Source of the DNA: CAZDYI01 sp964509765
GTDB lineage: Bacteria; Pseudomonadota; Gammaproteobacteria; Tethybacterales; Tethybacteraceae
DNA length: 8,545 bases
Direction: 5' to 3'
Assembly (NCBI GenBank): GCA_964509765.1
Contig: CAZDYI010000126.1
Location: forward strand, 1-8,545
Below are positions 6,223 through 8,545 of this stretch, piece by piece. The position numbers were made by a program, and so were the translations under genes. Positions within the stretch are counted from its first letter, which is position 1. Each line of letters starts with the position of its first letter. The notes below the pieces were generated by a model. The model was not told the origin of the DNA and made no database searches. It was given only the letters and a program-made list of their open reading frames with translations.

Positions 6223-7476
6223 ATGGCCGAGATCCGCAACTACACGATGAACTTCGGGCCGCAGCACCCTGCTGCGCACGGCGTCCTGCGGCTCGTGCTC
6301 GAGCTCGACGGCGAGGTCGTGGTCCACGCCGACCCGCACATCGGCCTGTTGCACCGCGCGACCGAGAAGCTCGCCGAGCAGCGGATGTACCTCCAGTCGG
6401 TCCCGTACATGGACCGCCTCGACTACGTCTCGATGATGAGCAACGAGCACGCCTACGTGATGGCGATCGAGAGGATGCTCGGCGTCGAGGTCCCCGAGCG
6501 CGCGCAGTACATCAGGGTGATGTTCGACGAGATCACGCGCATCCTCAACCACCTGCTGTGGCTCGGCGCCCACGGCCTCGACATCGGCGCGATGACGATG
6601 TTCCTGTATGCCTTCCGCGAGCGCGAGGACCTGTTCGACTGCTACGAGGCGGTCTCGGGCGCGCGCATGCACGCTGCGTACTACAGGCCCGGCGGCGTGT
6701 ACCGCGACCTGCCCGGGTCGATGCCGAGGTACGAGCCCTCCGCGGCGCGCGGCGCCAAGGAGTGCGACCGGCTCAACGAGCACCGCGGCGGGTCGATGCT
6801 CGACTTCATCGAGGCGTTCACCGACCGCTTCCCGTCCCGGGTCGACGAGTACGAGACCCTGCTGACCGACAACCGGATCTGGAAGCAGCGCACCGTCGGG
6901 ATAGGCGTGGTCGGCCCGGAGCGCGCGCGCCGGCTCGGCTTCACGGGGCCGATGCTGCGCGGCTCGGGCGTCGCCTGGGACCTGCGCAAGGCGCAGCCCT
7001 ACGAGGTCTACGACCGGATGGAGTTCGACGTCCCGGTCGGAAAGACCGGCGACTCCTACGACCGATACCTGGTCCGGATGGCGGAGATGCGCGAGTCAAA
7101 CAGGATCATCCGCCAGTGCGTCGGCTGGCTCAGGGAGAACGAGGGCCCGGTGATGACCGCCGACCACAAGGTCGCGCCGCCGCACCGGGTCGACATGAAG
7201 AGCGGGATGGAGGAGCTGATCCACCACTTCAAGTTCTTCACCGAGGGCTTCTCGATCCCGAACAACGAGGTCTACGCCGCGGTCGAGCACCCCAAGGGCG
7301 AGTTCGGCATCTACCTGGTCTCCGACGGCTCGAACAAGCCGTACCGGCTCAAGATCCGCGCGCCGGGCTTCGCGCACCTCGCCGCGATGAACGAGATGGC
7401 CAAGGGCCACATGCTCTCTGACGTCGTCGCGATCATCGGGACGATGGACATCGTCTTCGGCGAGATCGACCGGTGA
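6223..7476 (+). CDS. nuoD: NADH-quinone oxidoreductase subunit D
   Basis: This 417-residue subunit (49 kDa family, related to the large subunit of [NiFe] hydrogenases) forms the quinone-binding pocket with NuoB. Visible landmarks are FGPQHPAAHGVLR (11-23), PHIGLLHRATEK (38-49, the 49 kDa signature), DRLDYVSMMSNEHAY (64-78) and the C-terminal DVVAIIGTMDIVFGEIDR. By alignment in my head with the Thermus subunit, the quinone-contacting His and Tyr are His19 and Tyr68, with the same spacing of 49. The hydrogenase nickel-ligand cysteines are absent, as expected for complex I. The ATG at 6223 is preceded by GAGGGA (6212-6217) just after the nuoC stop. Full length; the last bases overlap nuoE by 4 bp (GTGA). 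Confidence 0.98.
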   Translation: MAEIRNYTMNFGPQHPAAHGVLRLVLELDGEVVVHADPHIGLLHRATEKLAEQRMYLQSVPYMDRLDYVSMMSNEHAYVMAIERMLGVEVPERAQYIRVMFDEITRILNHLLWLGAHGLDIGAMTMFLYAFREREDLFDCYEAVSGARMHAAYYRPGGVYRDLPGSMPRYEPSAARGAKECDRLNEHRGGSMLDFIEAFTDRFPSRVDEYETLLTDNRIWKQRTVGIGVVGPERARRLGFTGPMLRGSGVAWDLRKAQPYEVYDRMEFDVPVGKTGDSYDRYLVRMAEMRESNRIIRQCVGWLRENEGPVMTADHKVAPPHRVDMKSGMEELIHHFKFFTEGFSIPNNEVYAAVEHPKGEFGIYLVSDGSNKPYRLKIRAPGFAHLAAMNEMAKGHMLSDVVAIIGTMDIVFGEIDR

Positions 7477-7982
7477 GCGGCGACGGGGCCGCCATGCTTC
7501 CGAAGGAGGCCTACGACGAGATCGAGCGCGAGTGCGCGAAGTACCCGGCCGAGCGCCGCTCTTCGGGGATCATGGCCGCGCTGCGGATCGCCCAGGGCCA
7601 CAGCGGCGGCTGGCTGAGCGAGGAGGTGATCGAGCACGTCGCCGGCGTGGTCGGCGTCCCGCCGATCCGCGCGTACGAGGTCGCGACGTTCTACAACATG
7701 TACGACCTCAAGAAGGTGGGCGCGCACAAGCTGTGCATCTGCACCAACCTGCCGTGCGCGCTGATGGGATCGGTCAAGGCGGCGGAGAGGCTCAAGGAGA
7801 GGCTCGGCATCGGCTTCGGCGAGACGACAGGCGACGGCAGGTTCACGCTTGTGGAGGGCGAGTGCTTCGGCGCCTGCGGGGACGCGCCGGTGGTAATCGA
7901 GAACAACACGAAGCTGCACGCCAGGGTGACCGCGGACCGCGTGGACGAGTTCGTCGCGGGGCTCGGCGACCCCGAGCCCTGA
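7473..7982 (+). CDS. nuoE: NADH-quinone oxidoreductase subunit E (2Fe-2S subunit)
   Basis: This 169-residue thioredoxin-fold subunit (24 kDa family) of the NADH dehydrogenase module holds [2Fe-2S] cluster N1a. The four ligands fit C-x4-C and C-x3-C: Cys90 and Cys95 in CTNLPC, Cys131 and Cys135 in ECFGACGDAP; Cys88 is an extra nearby cysteine. SSGIMAALRIAQ (30-41) and ATFYNMYDLKKVG (71-83) are also typical. The chosen start is GTG at 7473, in a GTGA overlap with nuoD; ATG at 7494, seven codons later and preceded by GACGGGG, is a good alternative. NuoE normally works with NuoF (FMN and NADH site) and NuoG, whose genes usually follow at once; here hisG follows after 19 bp. Confidence 0.95.
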   Translation: MSGDGAAMLPKEAYDEIERECAKYPAERRSSGIMAALRIAQGHSGGWLSEEVIEHVAGVVGVPPIRAYEVATFYNMYDLKKVGAHKLCICTNLPCALMGSVKAAERLKERLGIGFGETTGDGRFTLVEGECFGACGDAPVVIENNTKLHARVTADRVDEFVAGLGDPEP

Positions 7983-7984
7983 GC

Positions 7985-8001
7985 GCGCGGGCGGCCCGCG
8001 C
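7985..8001 (+). promoter_or_regulatory. Perfect GC palindrome filling the nuoE-hisG gap
   Basis: GCGCGGGC (7985-7992) and GCCCGCGC (7994-8001) are perfect inverted repeats around one base. As RNA this gives a stem of seven G-C pairs with a CGG triloop, beginning 2 nt after the nuoE stop and ending directly at the hisG AUG at 8002. Any ribosome binding site for hisG would be inside the stem. No T-run follows, so a classical Rho-independent terminator is unlikely. It could make hisG translation depend on ribosomes finishing nuoE; this is inference, and chance in GC-rich DNA is possible. Confidence 0.5.
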
Positions 8002-8545
8002 ATGCTGACCCTGGCGCTCGCCAAGGGGCGGGTGCTCGAGGAGGTCCTTCCGCTCCTTTCGAAGGCGGGCCTGGAGCCCGAGGGCGGCGAGGCGGTCCTC
8101 GGCGACCGCAGGATCATGGTCGGCTGCGCGGACCCGAACGTGCGCCTGATCATCGTCCGCGCCGCGGACGTCCAGACCTACGTCGCCTACGGCGCGGCAC
8201 AGGCGGGCGTCGTCGGGCGCGACCTCATGGAGGAGAGCCCGGTCGACGGGCTGGTCTGCGGCCCCGACCTGGGCCTTGCGGAGTGCAGGATGGTCCTCGC
8301 CGCGCAGAAGGGGTTCGACTTTCGCGGGGCGGTCGCGGCGAGCAAGCACCTGACCGTCGCGACGAAGTACCCGCGGCTCACGCGGCGCTTCCTGGCCGAG
8401 CGCGGGGCCCAGGCTCAGATCGTGCGCCTGTACGGCTCGATGGAGCTCGCGCCGGCGGTCGGCCTGTCGGACGTGATCGTCGACCTTACCGCGACCGGCG
8501 AGACCTTGCGCGCGAACGGCCTCGTCGAGGTCGAGAGCCTGATGG
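8002..8545 (+). CDS. hisG: ATP phosphoribosyltransferase, probably short form (3' truncated by window edge)
   Basis: The first 181 residues of HisG are visible and the frame is open at the right edge. The enzyme condenses ATP with phosphoribosyl pyrophosphate in the first, feedback-controlled step of histidine synthesis. Landmarks are the N-terminal LTLALAKGR (2-10), RAADVQTYVAYGAAQAGVVGRD (53-74; family members often have Pro where Gln58 is), LTVATKYPR (117-125), and the PRPP-binding region YGSMELAPAVGLSDVIVDLTATGETL (144-169). The immediate start at the LALAKGR strand is as in short HisG proteins, which need the HisS-like partner HisZ; the long form's C-terminal regulatory domain cannot be excluded because the 3' end is missing. 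The ATG at 8002 is the only sensible start and has no free ribosome binding site, since a GC hairpin abuts it. Its place directly behind nuoE is unusual. Confidence 0.95.
   Translation, partial: MLTLALAKGRVLEEVLPLLSKAGLEPEGGEAVLGDRRIMVGCADPNVRLIIVRAADVQTYVAYGAAQAGVVGRDLMEESPVDGLVCGPDLGLAECRMVLAAQKGFDFRGAVAASKHLTVATKYPRLTRRFLAERGAQAQIVRLYGSMELAPAVGLSDVIVDLTATGETLRANGLVEVESLM

Noticed and set aside
5473..6783. Minus-strand open frames opposite nuoC/nuoD and opposite tpiA (649-1425) and nuoE/hisG (7311-8153)
   Set aside because: They have antisense GC-codon composition, no recognisable domain and no independent start signals, and lie fully over well-supported genes.
1..8545. Mobile elements, CRISPR arrays, attachment sites or frameshifted genes that could explain the odd nuo order
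   Set aside because: Reading both strands I found no transposase, terminal inverted repeats, target-site duplications, regularly spaced repeats or broken frames near either unusual junction.

Overview
This is an 8.5 kb GC-rich chromosomal stretch, coding almost throughout on the + strand. The protein sequences point to a beta- or gammaproteobacterium-like organism. NuoB, NuoE and SecG match that type closely, and the order tpiA-secG-tRNA-Leu-nuoA is a known conserved neighbourhood in several lineages of those classes. I cannot name a genus. I see no insertion sequence, phage gene, CRISPR array, integron or pseudogene.

Layout. (1) 2-865 is the C-terminal half of a DinG/YoaA-type superfamily 2 helicase, cut by the window's left edge. 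(2) 862-1995 holds tpiA (triosephosphate isomerase) and secG (Sec translocon subunit), joined by a 4-bp overlap and by a stop codon directly touching a start codon. (3) 2028-2114 is a complete tRNA-Leu with anticodon GAG, followed by a 78-bp spacer. (4) 2193-7982 is the front half of a complex I operon, nuoA-nuoB-[2.5-kb gene]-nuoC-nuoD-nuoE. (5) 8002-8545 is the 5' part of hisG, cut by the right edge.

Two departures from ordinary nuo order stand out. First, an 826-residue membrane protein of the DUF2723/TMEM260-like family (GT-C fold glycosyltransferase-like) sits between nuoB and nuoC. Its stop codon overlaps the nuoC start (ATGA) and its composition looks like its neighbours', so the arrangement appears settled rather than a fresh insertion. 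Second, after nuoE the expected nuoF and nuoG are missing and hisG follows, so the remaining complex I genes must be elsewhere or absent.

At both non-canonical junctions (nuoB to the GT-C gene, nuoE to hisG) the short gap is nearly filled by a GC-only hairpin just before the start codon. The ordinary nuo junctions are tightly coupled by overlap or by a 9-bp gap with a visible ribosome binding site.

How the genes work together. NuoB, NuoC and NuoD form the quinone-reducing connecting module of complex I, NuoE is part of the NADH-oxidising module, and NuoA is a membrane subunit at the quinone site. TpiA (glycolysis), SecG (protein export), tRNA-Leu and HisG (first step of histidine synthesis) are housekeeping functions. 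The GT-C protein is the outlier, with no obvious link to respiration.
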